A program made the position numbers and the translations under genes. Below the pieces are notes generated by a model that was not told where the DNA came from, searched no databases, and was given only the letters and a program-made list of their open reading frames with translations. A stretch of 41,830 nt of DNA from Bryobacteraceae bacterium. GTDB lineage: Bacteria > Acidobacteriota > Terriglobia > Bryobacterales > Bryobacteraceae. Positions 16,256-24,240 of this stretch are shown here, in pieces. The first letter of the stretch is position 1, and each line of letters opens with the position of its first letter. Where the stretch lies: positions 1 through 41,830 of the forward strand of contig JASHNT010000034.1 of NCBI GenBank assembly GCA_030041495.1, given 5' to 3'.

Positions 16256-17533
16256 ATGCGCAAAACCTGGTGGGCCCTGGTGATCGCTCCGATCGGGGTT
16301 CTGGTGGCGCTGCGGGGCCGCTCGCAGACCATCGACGAGGCCCTGACGCCCGTCGATCATCCCGCCATCCGATACTATGACGGCGCGCTCAATGACCGTG
16401 TCACCCGATTGATCCGGGATTTAGCCGCCGGGAAACGCAAGTTAGAGCCAAGCGCGAACGGTTTGGGTTACCTCCCCGTGCTACTAGAGGCTCTCGGCGT
16501 GCCCCGGGATTCGCAATCGCTTGTGTTTTCGAAGACCAGCTTCCAGGCCTCCCGCATCTCTCCCAAAAATCCGCGCGCCATCTACTTCAGCGACGATGTA
16601 ACTGTCGGCTATGTGCGCGGCAGCAACTTGCTGGAGGTCGCGGCCTTGGATCCGAAACAGGGGGTAATCTTTTACAGTTTCGACCAGGAGGCCAACCCGC
16701 CGCGTTTCGACCGCCGCGACGTCTGTCTGCAGTGCCACGAAAGCAAAGGTACGCTGGGCATTCCAGGCCTGCTCGTCGCCTCGGTCTACCCGGACGCGGA
16801 CGGCATGCCGGCATTCCGGGGGGCGCAGAACATCACCGACCATCGCACTCCGTTCGAGCAGCGCTACGGCGGGTGGTATGTCACCGGCACGCATGGCGAT
16901 ATGCGCCACCTGGGCAACGCCATCGGGCACGAGCCCGACCATCCGGAGGTGCTGGATAGCCGCGACGCCCTGAACCTGACCAGCTTGGCCCGAAAGTTCG
17001 ATCCCGCGGGTTACCTGAGCGGGCTAAGCGATCTGGTCGCGCTGATGACTTTGGAGCATCAAACCCGCATGACCGATTTGATCATTCGCGTCGGCTGGGA
17101 GGCGCGCATGCTGGAGCATGACGGGCTATCGGACGCGGCCGCAAGAGCCCGTTACGACGCCGATGTCGAGTCGTTGGTTACCTACATGCTATTTGCCGAC
17201 GAAGCGCCTCTCTATGACGATGTCGCCGGAGTTTCGGCGTTCACCGAAACCTTCGCCGCGCGCGGGCCGCGCGACAGCCGGGGCCGTTCCCTCCGCGACT
17301 TCGACCTCCACACGCGCCTGTTCAAGTACCCGCTGAGCTACATGATCTATAGCGACGCTTTCGACGGAATGCCATCGCAGGCTCGCGAGCGCATTTACCA
17401 GAGACTCTACGAGGTTCTTACTGGTAAGGATCAGAGCCCCAAGTTTCAGCGCCTGTCGGCAGCCGGCCGTCGTGCGGCGCTGGAAATCGTCGCGGGAACC
17501 AAATCCGCCCTTCCCGGCTATTGGCGCGATTAG
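16256..17533 (+). CDS. Exported monohaem cytochrome-like protein
   Basis: 425 residues. ATG 16256 has GGAGG at 16246-16250, and the N-terminus (MRKTWWALVIAPIGVLVALR) is a signal or anchor. There is one c-type haem motif, CLQCH, at residues 157-161, in the sentence RDVCLQCHESKGTLGIPGLL. Flanking conserved-looking stretches include VDHPAIRYYDG near the N-terminus, AIYFSDDVTVGYVRGSNLLE, and MRHLGNAIGHEPDHP. I do not recognise a named family. It is divergent from the PSCyt operon, with 208 bp between the starts, so the two may share regulation. A distant Met or His could be the second axial ligand; this cannot be decided by eye. Confidence 0.75.
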   Translation: MRKTWWALVIAPIGVLVALRGRSQTIDEALTPVDHPAIRYYDGALNDRVTRLIRDLAAGKRKLEPSANGLGYLPVLLEALGVPRDSQSLVFSKTSFQASRISPKNPRAIYFSDDVTVGYVRGSNLLEVAALDPKQGVIFYSFDQEANPPRFDRRDVCLQCHESKGTLGIPGLLVASVYPDADGMPAFRGAQNITDHRTPFEQRYGGWYVTGTHGDMRHLGNAIGHEPDHPEVLDSRDALNLTSLARKFDPAGYLSGLSDLVALMTLEHQTRMTDLIIRVGWEARMLEHDGLSDAAARARYDADVESLVTYMLFADEAPLYDDVAGVSAFTETFAARGPRDSRGRSLRDFDLHTRLFKYPLSYMIYSDAFDGMPSQARERIYQRLYEVLTGKDQSPKFQRLSAAGRRAALEIVAGTKSALPGYWRD

Positions 17534-17554
17534 ATGCAAAGTCTCGTACGCCCC

Positions 17555-17584
17555 TTGGACCTGGATTAATTGGACCTGGATTAA
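17555..17584. repeat. Perfect tandem 15-bp repeat
   Basis: TTGGACCTGGATTAA occurs twice head to tail (17555-17569 and 17570-17584), 22 bp after the stop of the monohaem gene. It looks like a recent duplication of one unit. No function is apparent. Confidence 0.85.
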
Positions 17585-17653
17585 AAAGATAACCAGCGTT
17601 TTCCCGAATCTGCTTTGGCAATGAGCTCAGCCAAGGGCGACCTGTTAGTTGGG

Positions 17654-17738
17654 TACACTGACCTCGGCCATGGAAAAAGCTCCGCCGGTCTCCGCGCCGG
17701 TGAGGAGGGAGGTGATCCGATCTCCGGGGCCGCAATAG
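17654..17738 (+). other. Promoter-like box followed by a 22-codon ORF, possibly a gene remnant
   Basis: The 336-bp gap between the monohaem gene and the transporter gene holds TACACTGACC at 17654-17663, then ATG at 17670 opening MEKAPPVSAPVRREVIRSPG and ending at TAG 17738. The box resembles those in front of the MBL-fold and glycosyltransferase genes. The peptide may be the leftover 5' end of a deleted gene, or a chance ORF. I see nothing else in this gap. Confidence 0.25.
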
Positions 17739-17869
17739 GCGGGTCGGTTCCGGCCAGCACATGCTTGGCCTGGCTTTGGTTCGATTGGCTCTGCTTTCGA
17801 TTCGACAGGCCCTCCGTCATCGACCCCGAGAAACCTTGACGAGTTGATCGGACAGCCCAGGCGTGGCAG

Positions 17870-19363
17870 TTAGTTACCGACCACCCTTAGTCCAAGCCAG
17901 GGCCAATAGACCGAAACTAAGACCAGGAGCTGGATTGAATCCAGAATGCTCATGCAAATGCCAAGGCGCATCAAGTCCTTGGCGCGGAAGTAGCCGTACG
18001 CATATCCGGCAATCGTTACGGTCGATTGATACGCGAAGATCTTCCCCCCGGAAGAGAACGTCCAGATCATGCCGACCAACAGCGGACTCCAGCCGTTGGT
18101 GTGCGCCATGTTCATCACGGACGGCATCGAGGCGCCCAGCATGGACACTTCACTGCCAAGAAAGATGTGGTAGAGGAAGCCGGTCCAATACAGGACTACG
18201 CTCAGAATGGAAACGTGTCCCGCCAGAGGGCGCATCCAGGCGAACAGGACTTGACTCAGCCGCGCAAGACCGTTTGTGGCTTTCAACACCTGTCCCATGC
18301 TCACCGCCGAACCGACAAAGAAGAACGACAGCAGGTAATTCATCCGTCCCAGATCGCGCGTGCTGATCGCGCCCACCACGGGCGAGATGGCGAGAAGCCC
18401 CGCGCCCAGCCCAATCACGGCAGGCGAGAGGTGGTGCAGGAAATCGGTGGTCCAGAGCGCCATCGCCCCCAGCATCAGAGCCAACGCCTTCCTCTCCGGG
18501 GCCTTCATCGGACCCAAGTTTTGAAGCTCGGCGCTGAGGAAGCTGACACCGCCTCCCGGCAAAGATAGCTGCTCTGCGGGGTAAAGCCACAGCGTCATGC
18601 GCCATGCAAAGAAGACGGTCACGGCCTGTATCGGGAGGAAGGCGACAAACCAACGGCTCCACAGCACATCCACTCCGCCGATGTTCTCCATCACGCCGCG
18701 CGCAGTGATGGCTGCGGCTCCGGCGATGATCGTCTTATCGAAGATGCTGGCTGTGTAAGTGAGGATGAGAAACATGCCTCGGCCGACATTGCTCCCCCGG
18801 CCCATTCCGAAGGCTTCCATTAAACTCAATGCGAGCGGAGCCATGATGGCGACACGCGCTAATCCGGAAGGCACCAGGAATGTCAGAACAAAACTCAGCA
18901 TGATCATTCCCAGCAGTAGGCGCGGATAACTGCTTCCTACACGCGACAGGATCAGATATCCCACGCGTCGCGCGAGCCCTGTGCTGGTCGCCATAATCCC
19001 CAGAAGAATCGCCCCGAGCGAGAACCATGGTGTGTCGCTGACGAAACCACCGAAGGCAGTCTGAATCGGTACCACTCCCAGCGCCCAGAAAAGATAGCAT
19101 CCGACCAGGCCGGCTACGCCATGGTCCATTACCTCGGTGGTCCAGGCGACGATGATGAAAGCGGCGATCGCAAGCGCGTGCTGCGCCTTCGGCTCCACAT
19201 GCAGTGGCGAAACCCAAATGGCAACCGGAAGAGCAAATGCGATCGCACGTGCGCCCACAATTCCAGCCTGCTTAAGCTGGCTCCCGCGTGAAACGGGCTC
19301 GGGCGATCGGCGGACTGCAGCTCCCGGTTGCATTTGCCGGTTAGTGGACGTCCGCTCCCGCAC
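17870..19363 (-). CDS. SLC13 (DASS)-type anion:sodium symporter
   Basis: 497 residues with about 11-12 membrane helices; the region up to residue 40 is soluble and variable. Signature features of the divalent anion:sodium symporter family: IVAWTTEVMDHGVAGLVGCY in the first repeat, WFSLGAILLGIMATSTGLARRV, TFLVPSGLARVAIMAPLAL, and in the second repeat NYLLSFFFVGSAVSMGQVL and LGSEVSMLGASMPSVMN. The canonical SNT-type motif of this family appears modified, so the transported anion (dicarboxylate, sulfate or other) cannot be named. The start may be GTG 19363, overlapping the upstream synthetase gene by 23 nt, or ATG 19333. Overlap with the A-T-TE gene points to co-transcription and an export or uptake role for that locus. 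Confidence 0.78.
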   Translation of the reverse strand: MRERTSTNRQMQPGAAVRRSPEPVSRGSQLKQAGIVGARAIAFALPVAIWVSPLHVEPKAQHALAIAAFIIVAWTTEVMDHGVAGLVGCYLFWALGVVPIQTAFGGFVSDTPWFSLGAILLGIMATSTGLARRVGYLILSRVGSSYPRLLLGMIMLSFVLTFLVPSGLARVAIMAPLALSLMEAFGMGRGSNVGRGMFLILTYTASIFDKTIIAGAAAITARGVMENIGGVDVLWSRWFVAFLPIQAVTVFFAWRMTLWLYPAEQLSLPGGGVSFLSAELQNLGPMKAPERKALALMLGAMALWTTDFLHHLSPAVIGLGAGLLAISPVVGAISTRDLGRMNYLLSFFFVGSAVSMGQVLKATNGLARLSQVLFAWMRPLAGHVSILSVVLYWTGFLYHIFLGSEVSMLGASMPSVMNMAHTNGWSPLLVGMIWTFSSGGKIFAYQSTVTIAGYAYGYFRAKDLMRLGICMSILDSIQLLVLVSVYWPWLGLRVVGN

Positions 19364-22004
19364 GAGCGCTCGCGGCGATGCCGGGCCGCTCTCGTTGGAC
19401 GGAAGCAGCGGCGAAAACCTCTCTCAATTTCTCCGCGAGCAACGCCGCGTTGTCTTCGGTAAAGATTGAAAGAGAATCGGAAGGAAACCATCGGACATCG
19501 AATTGCTTTTTCGTGAACTCCCGCCAGCCGAATCGTGGATCGCTCAAGATGCGCGCGCTTACGGGCGCATTCGCCGCGAGGAAATGCACGATGGAAACAG
19601 GGACAGCTCGCGGAATGTATTCGCGCCGCACCACCGCATTCCAGTGTTTTTCGTCTTCGGGGATTTCGCGCCTTCGCGGCGCCAGGGCGCGATCGGCTTT
19701 CGCGCGAATCCTGCGAGTCGCGAGTTTACGTAACCTCCGAAAGTGCTCCAGAGCGGCGCGGATCCCGCTTTTGCAATCGCCCCGAATCAGCTCGCGAAGC
19801 AACAGGATGCCTTGATGCGCATACTCCCGCCAATGCCGGGCAATCTTCGGATAACCGGGCGCCGGCGCTTCAAAAAAAACCAGGAGCGCGACTTCCTTAC
19901 CCCGTGCGATGAGCTGACGCGCGGTCTCAAGCGCGAAGACCGACGACCGGCAGCAGCCTCCCAGCAGATAGGGCCCATCGGGCCGCGCCGCAAGGATGGA
20001 GGCGGCCGACTGACGGGCAAGTTCCTCGAGCTTCATTAACCGCTTCCCTTGGACGGCCGGCGGAGGGCAAACCGCAAAAAACGGCTGTTCCGGCCCGAGC
20101 TCCCGCGATACGTGCCGGAACTCAAAGGCCTGAATCTCCGTCGTGGGAAAACAAAAAAATGGAATGTTCTTGCCTTCGCTCCGCAACACAATGATCTGCT
20201 CCCCAATGGACGCCGATTCACGCTCGCGGTTCCTGGAGATCGTCCGCGCCAGCATCGCAATCGTCGGGCGCTCCCACAGCTCCGCCTCGCCGAGTTTGGA
20301 CCTGCCGATCTTCAGGCATTCGCTTGCCTGCGCAAGCATGATGGCCGCGGACAGTGAATCGCCTCCCAGCTCGAAAAAATCTTCGTGAATACCGACATTT
20401 TCAAGACCCAGAACGTTCCGCCAAATCTCGATCAGCTTGCCTTCAACCTCGGTCGGAGCGCGCAGCGCCTCTTGCGAACGCCCGTCATTTCGCAGACTTT
20501 TGCTGGCCAAATTCTGAAACTGCTCCGCGAGAGCGGCTCGCTTGGGCTTGCCTGTCGCGGTACAAGGGATCTCCTCGACGAAAACGATGCGCCGTGGGAC
20601 TTTGAAGACCGCCAGACGCTTTGCGGCGAACCAACGAAGGTGGACTTCCTTGACTCGATCGTCCGGGCGCAGCACGACAGCGGCTGCGACGTCTTCACCC
20701 AAAGTGCGGTGCGGAATGCCGAAGGCAGCGGCGGCAGCAACGCAAGGATGACTGGTGAGCACGGATTCTACTTCCTGCGGGAGAATCTTTTTGCCCCCGC
20801 GGTTGATCATTTCCTTCCGCCGGCCCACGATGAACAAATATCCTTCGTTATCCAAGCGGCCGAGATCCCCGGTTCGAAACCAGCCATCGCGAAAGGCCTG
20901 CTGGTTCGCTTCCGGGTCGTCCAGATAACCCGCCATGAGCGTGGATCCCCTCACCACGATCTCTCCTTCGCTTCCCACAGAGAGGGGCCGCCCGGCGTCA
21001 TCCATCACCGCGATTTCCGCGCCGCTGCTTGTCCCCACGGAACCAGGCTTACGTCGCGAAGGAGTATTGCGCGCAACGCTCGGCATCTCCGTCAAGCCGT
21101 AACCATCCAGAACGGGCACCCCCAAAAGCTCCTCCAGAGAACGAACGATATCGGGGTGCGGAGCAGCGCCAGCGGAGCGTATGAAGCGCAAAGGAGCCCT
21201 GCTGAACACTTGAGGATGCTTTTGCGCCAGCGTGAGAATCGCGCGCTGGAGCGTGGGATCGGCCGAGAACCAGGTAGGGCGAAATTCTTCGAGCCAGGAG
21301 AGAAACTGGTCTGCATCGAACGCCGCCGGACAGAACGCGCTGGCGCCCCGAACCAGTTGGGTGAATATCGCGCTAATGCCGTGGGCGTAGCAAAGCGGCA
21401 TCAGACTCAGGAAACGGTCGGATGCCGTCAATTCCAAAGCATCGCTGTCCTGGGTGGCCGCCACGCGCACACACGCTCGGCTGCGCGGAACCAGCTTGGG
21501 CGAGCCAGAGGTCGAAGAGGTGTGGAACAGGAGAACGGCATCGGTCTGCCGCGCATGCGGTTGCTCGCTTGCGCCCTCGGTTCGCGCTAGCTCAAAAACG
21601 CCCGCCGGGGCGTCCATCGATGGCCGAATGCGGATGACCCTCATGCCCAGCTCCCCCGCCACATCGGCCACAGGCGCACTCCCGCCTTCCGTGCATACCA
21701 GGGATGAAACGCGCACGCGCGACAAGTACCGGCGGCATTCATCCGGGCGGAGTCCCAGGTCGATGGGGAAACAGGCCCATCGCGTCATGATCGACAAAAC
21801 CGTGGTCACGAATTCCGGCCCGTTTGGAAGCGCGAGGCCAACAACCTCTCCAACACGGATGCCTGCTTCGAGAAGAGCGTCGCTCGTCAAGTTTATATGG
21901 CTTAAGAGCGAGGAGTAACTAAGCGGGGCGCGCTTTGGCGCGGCAAGAGCCGTAGCCGACGGGGCATCTTGTGCCCGTCTCTCAAGATCGAGGGGTATGT
22001 TCAT
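19341..22004 (-). CDS. A-T-TE one-module synthetase, TE catalytic residues degenerate
   Basis: 887 residues in three domains. Adenylation domain about 1-500: HTSSTSGSPK (161-170), DGYGLTE (300-306), GWFRTGDLG (374-382), GRRKEMINRGGKKI (394-407), TATGKPKR (482-489) with the catalytic Lys. The A4 region reads LMPLCYAHG, closer to acyl/aryl-CoA ligases than to amino-acid A domains, so a carboxylic acid without an amino group is the likely substrate (inference). Carrier domain with FFELGGDSLS, phosphopantetheine Ser550. TE domain from about 600: GGCCRSS puts Cys685 at the nucleophile position, Glu712 replaces the usual Asp in FFEAPAPGYPK, and the His position aligned with its paralogue is Ser844 (WFPSDSLSIF). 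The TE is therefore probably weak or non-hydrolytic. Shares 3' overlap with the transporter gene. Confidence 0.88.
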   Translation of the reverse strand: MNIPLDLERRAQDAPSATALAAPKRAPLSYSSLLSHINLTSDALLEAGIRVGEVVGLALPNGPEFVTTVLSIMTRWACFPIDLGLRPDECRRYLSRVRVSSLVCTEGGSAPVADVAGELGMRVIRIRPSMDAPAGVFELARTEGASEQPHARQTDAVLLFHTSSTSGSPKLVPRSRACVRVAATQDSDALELTASDRFLSLMPLCYAHGISAIFTQLVRGASAFCPAAFDADQFLSWLEEFRPTWFSADPTLQRAILTLAQKHPQVFSRAPLRFIRSAGAAPHPDIVRSLEELLGVPVLDGYGLTEMPSVARNTPSRRKPGSVGTSSGAEIAVMDDAGRPLSVGSEGEIVVRGSTLMAGYLDDPEANQQAFRDGWFRTGDLGRLDNEGYLFIVGRRKEMINRGGKKILPQEVESVLTSHPCVAAAAAFGIPHRTLGEDVAAAVVLRPDDRVKEVHLRWFAAKRLAVFKVPRRIVFVEEIPCTATGKPKRAALAEQFQNLASKSLRNDGRSQEALRAPTEVEGKLIEIWRNVLGLENVGIHEDFFELGGDSLSAAIMLAQASECLKIGRSKLGEAELWERPTIAMLARTISRNRERESASIGEQIIVLRSEGKNIPFFCFPTTEIQAFEFRHVSRELGPEQPFFAVCPPPAVQGKRLMKLEELARQSAASILAARPDGPYLLGGCCRSSVFALETARQLIARGKEVALLVFFEAPAPGYPKIARHWREYAHQGILLLRELIRGDCKSGIRAALEHFRRLRKLATRRIRAKADRALAPRRREIPEDEKHWNAVVRREYIPRAVPVSIVHFLAANAPVSARILSDPRFGWREFTKKQFDVRWFPSDSLSIFTEDNAALLAEKLREVFAAASVQRERPGIAASARAGADVH

Positions 22005-22046
22005 GCCTGAAGGAATAGGAATCTTTCTAGCAAGTGTAAGCTAAAT

Positions 22047-22084
22047 AACATACTGGGCGTGAGCGGTACGGCAAAGCGTATACT
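22047..22084. promoter_or_regulatory. Divergent promoter region of the A-T-TE locus
   Basis: On the minus strand, TTGCCG (22074-22069) and TATGTT (22052-22047) are 16 bp apart and could start the transcript of the A-T-TE gene beginning at 22004. On the plus strand, TATACT at 22079-22084 lies 28 nt before the glycosyltransferase ATG at 22113, with no clear -35. The 108-bp gap thus probably holds both promoters, partly overlapping. Confidence 0.4.
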
Positions 22085-22112
22085 GACCGCTAATCTTCAA
22101 GCGTGATCCGGG

Positions 22113-23270
22113 ATGGAAACTCTGCGTTTGTTGGCGATCGTTGAACCGAGGGCACTGGTTGTAGGCCCTAGCAAAACCATATTCGATTTCGCATGTTTAG
22201 CGCGCCACAGCCGCTTTGGCCGGACGGTGGAGACCACATTCGCCCAATTTCACGAACCCGGCGACCATGCCGCCTTCAGTGATGCAAGCCAGGCCGCGGG
22301 CATCCGCATTGTGGATATTTCCAAGTGGGATCGTTGGAATCGAAAGGTCGTTGCCGAGTTGCGGGATCTTGTCCGGGAAGTGCGGCCGCACATCATCCAA
22401 ACACACGCTCTCTTGTCCCACTTCGTGGTCCGGTTCTCTGGACTTCACCGTCAGGTCCCTTGGGTCGCCTTCCATCACGGCTACACGTGGCCCGATCTCC
22501 GCACCCGTCTGTACAATCAAGCGGATCGCTGGTCGCTACGCGCTGCCGCTCGGGTGGTCACCTCGTGCGACGCATTTCGCGAACAGCTTCGCGAACGCGG
22601 GATCGCGGGAAATCGAATCGCCGTTGTGCATAACGCCATCGATCCAGAATGGGGATCCGGTGTGCGATGCGGGGCCGGCGAACTGCGGAAGCGCCTTGGC
22701 GTTCTTCCAGAGGAGAAGGTGATTCTCTCCGTTGGCCGCCTTTCCCGCGAAAAGGATCATGTCACCGCCGTGGAAGCCTTCGCGCGACTACACCACGCGG
22801 GCGCTAGAGTTCGTATGTTCATCGTCGGGGATGGTCCCGAGCGGAAACGCATTGAAGCGCGCATCGGCTCTCTTGGCCTGCGCGGCCACATCATACTCCT
22901 CGGGAGGACGAGTTCCGAGCCATACTACGGTGTCGCGGATGCATTCGTCCTACCGTCACGCAGCGAAGGTTGGTCCCTTTGCTTACTCGAGGCCATGGCG
23001 ACGCAGGTGCCTATCGTGGCCACCCGCGTGGGAGGCGTTGCCGAAATGGTCACGCATGGAGAAAGCGCGCTCCTGGTCGCCCCGAAAGATAGTGCGGCTC
23101 TTGCGTCCGCCTTACTGGAACTCTTACGGAATCCGGATCTCGGCCGTTCCCTCACGGCCAAGGCGAAGCGCCTGGTTTCAAACCAGTGTACTATCGAAGC
23201 TCGTACGCGGCAGATGATCGACCTCTACTGCGATCTCCTGCACGAAAGCCGCGCTTCGCGTCTTTCGTAA
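22113..23270 (+). CDS. GT4-type glycosyltransferase
   Basis: 385 residues, the size of family 4 glycosyltransferases with two Rossmann domains (GT-B fold). N-terminal domain: RPHIIQTHALLSHFVVRFSG and WVAFHHGYTWPDLRTR. C-terminal donor domain: EKVILSVGRLSREKDHVTAV, then FIVGDGPERKRIEARIGSLG, and the nucleotide-sugar E-x7-E motif in SRSEGWSLCLLEAMATQVPI. It would transfer a sugar from an NDP-sugar to an acceptor at the cytoplasmic face. It lies between the two A-T-TE genes and ends exactly where the methyltransferase gene (opposite strand) ends. The acceptor is unknown; decoration of the A-T-TE product, or an unrelated glycan, are both possible. Confidence 0.87.
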   Translation: METLRLLAIVEPRALVVGPSKTIFDFACLARHSRFGRTVETTFAQFHEPGDHAAFSDASQAAGIRIVDISKWDRWNRKVVAELRDLVREVRPHIIQTHALLSHFVVRFSGLHRQVPWVAFHHGYTWPDLRTRLYNQADRWSLRAAARVVTSCDAFREQLRERGIAGNRIAVVHNAIDPEWGSGVRCGAGELRKRLGVLPEEKVILSVGRLSREKDHVTAVEAFARLHHAGARVRMFIVGDGPERKRIEARIGSLGLRGHIILLGRTSSEPYYGVADAFVLPSRSEGWSLCLLEAMATQVPIVATRVGGVAEMVTHGESALLVAPKDSAALASALLELLRNPDLGRSLTAKAKRLVSNQCTIEARTRQMIDLYCDLLHESRASRLS

Positions 23271-24233
23271 TCACTTGGTCGCAAGAATCGCGTCTACAAG
23301 GCAACCCGTCCTCTTGAACCTTACATCGGAGAATCCAACCCCAAGTAGAAGACCGCGGTATTCGGAAAAGGTTCGCTCGCGCCCGCTGGTCGCCACCAGC
23401 ATGTTCAGGGAACTCATGTGCACATGGGCGGGCCCGCTCCGGTCATCGTTCAATACGCGTTCGGCCACCAATAAGGCCCCGAGTTCAGGCAGAGCATCAT
23501 ATACGCGCTTTAACAAGAGGCGGCAACCACTCTCATCCTTATTGTGCAAAACCTTGCCAAGCGCATACAGGTCAGCCGCAGGTAGAGCATCGGTCAGTAA
23601 ATCGCCCGGATAAAGAGTTGCTTTGCCGAAAGTGTATTCGCGGCTGATCGGAATCACATGCGGGAGTTCAAAAACGCCGATTTTCATATGTGGATAGCGC
23701 TCGGCTATGGCCAAAGCCAAGTGCCCGGTGGCCCCTCCCAAATCTACGCAACTCCGAAAACCCGACAAGTCGAACGCTGCGGCGACCGCCGGAGAGCTGA
23801 GCATGCCGAGTCCATGCATTCCGGCATTAAAGTCGCGATTGGTGTCCTGGCGGGCGCGAGCACCCTTCAGCCGACGGTAACCGCGGCGAAGCGTCCCTCG
23901 AATGCTCAATGGATTCTCGCGCTGTGTTCCCTCGATCACCGCTTCATCAAGTTCTCCCCACCTCGGGTAAAGCGATGCTCCGGCGAACTTCACAAACCCG
24001 GCGAGAGACAGCGGACTCGAACCGCGGAGATACTTATCGCTCAGCGTTGTGTTGACGTATTCCGTGTCACGCCTTTCGAGTAGCCCAAGAGAAGCGCATG
24101 CTTCGAGGAGGCGTTCCAACTCCGCGGCCTGCGGGCGCTCTCCTTCGAAGATTCCCAGACGCACCGCGGCAACCAAGGTCTGAAAGCGCTGAAATCCTTC
24201 AATTAGTTCGACGATTGCTTCGGCGTCCGACAC
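23271..24233 (-). CDS. Class I SAM-dependent O-methyltransferase (acetylserotonin/CrtF-type)
   Basis: 320 residues. An N-terminal dimerisation helix bundle (residues 1-90, QRFQTLVAAVRLGIFEGERP) precedes the SAM-binding Rossmann domain, as in small-molecule O-methyltransferases of the Methyltransf_2 group. Motif I is SCVDLGGATGHLALAIAERYP, an acidic residue after strand 2 lies in IGVFELPHV, and ADLYALGKVLHNKDE matches the region with the catalytic-base His in that family (the usual H-D-W is H-N-K here). ERVLNDDRSGPAHVHMSSLNML corresponds to the later conserved segment. It starts 7 nt after the second A-T-TE gene on the same strand, so it is almost certainly co-transcribed and acts on that pathway. 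Confidence 0.85.
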   Translation of the reverse strand: MSDAEAIVELIEGFQRFQTLVAAVRLGIFEGERPQAAELERLLEACASLGLLERRDTEYVNTTLSDKYLRGSSPLSLAGFVKFAGASLYPRWGELDEAVIEGTQRENPLSIRGTLRRGYRRLKGARARQDTNRDFNAGMHGLGMLSSPAVAAAFDLSGFRSCVDLGGATGHLALAIAERYPHMKIGVFELPHVIPISREYTFGKATLYPGDLLTDALPAADLYALGKVLHNKDESGCRLLLKRVYDALPELGALLVAERVLNDDRSGPAHVHMSSLNMLVATSGRERTFSEYRGLLLGVGFSDVRFKRTGCLVDAILATK

Positions 24234-24240
24234 TTTGCCT

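Noticed and set aside
17581-17820. 79-codon minus-strand frame after the SLC13 gene
   Set aside because: Composition looks non-coding and no start signal is present; the gap holds only the tandem repeat and a possible gene remnant.
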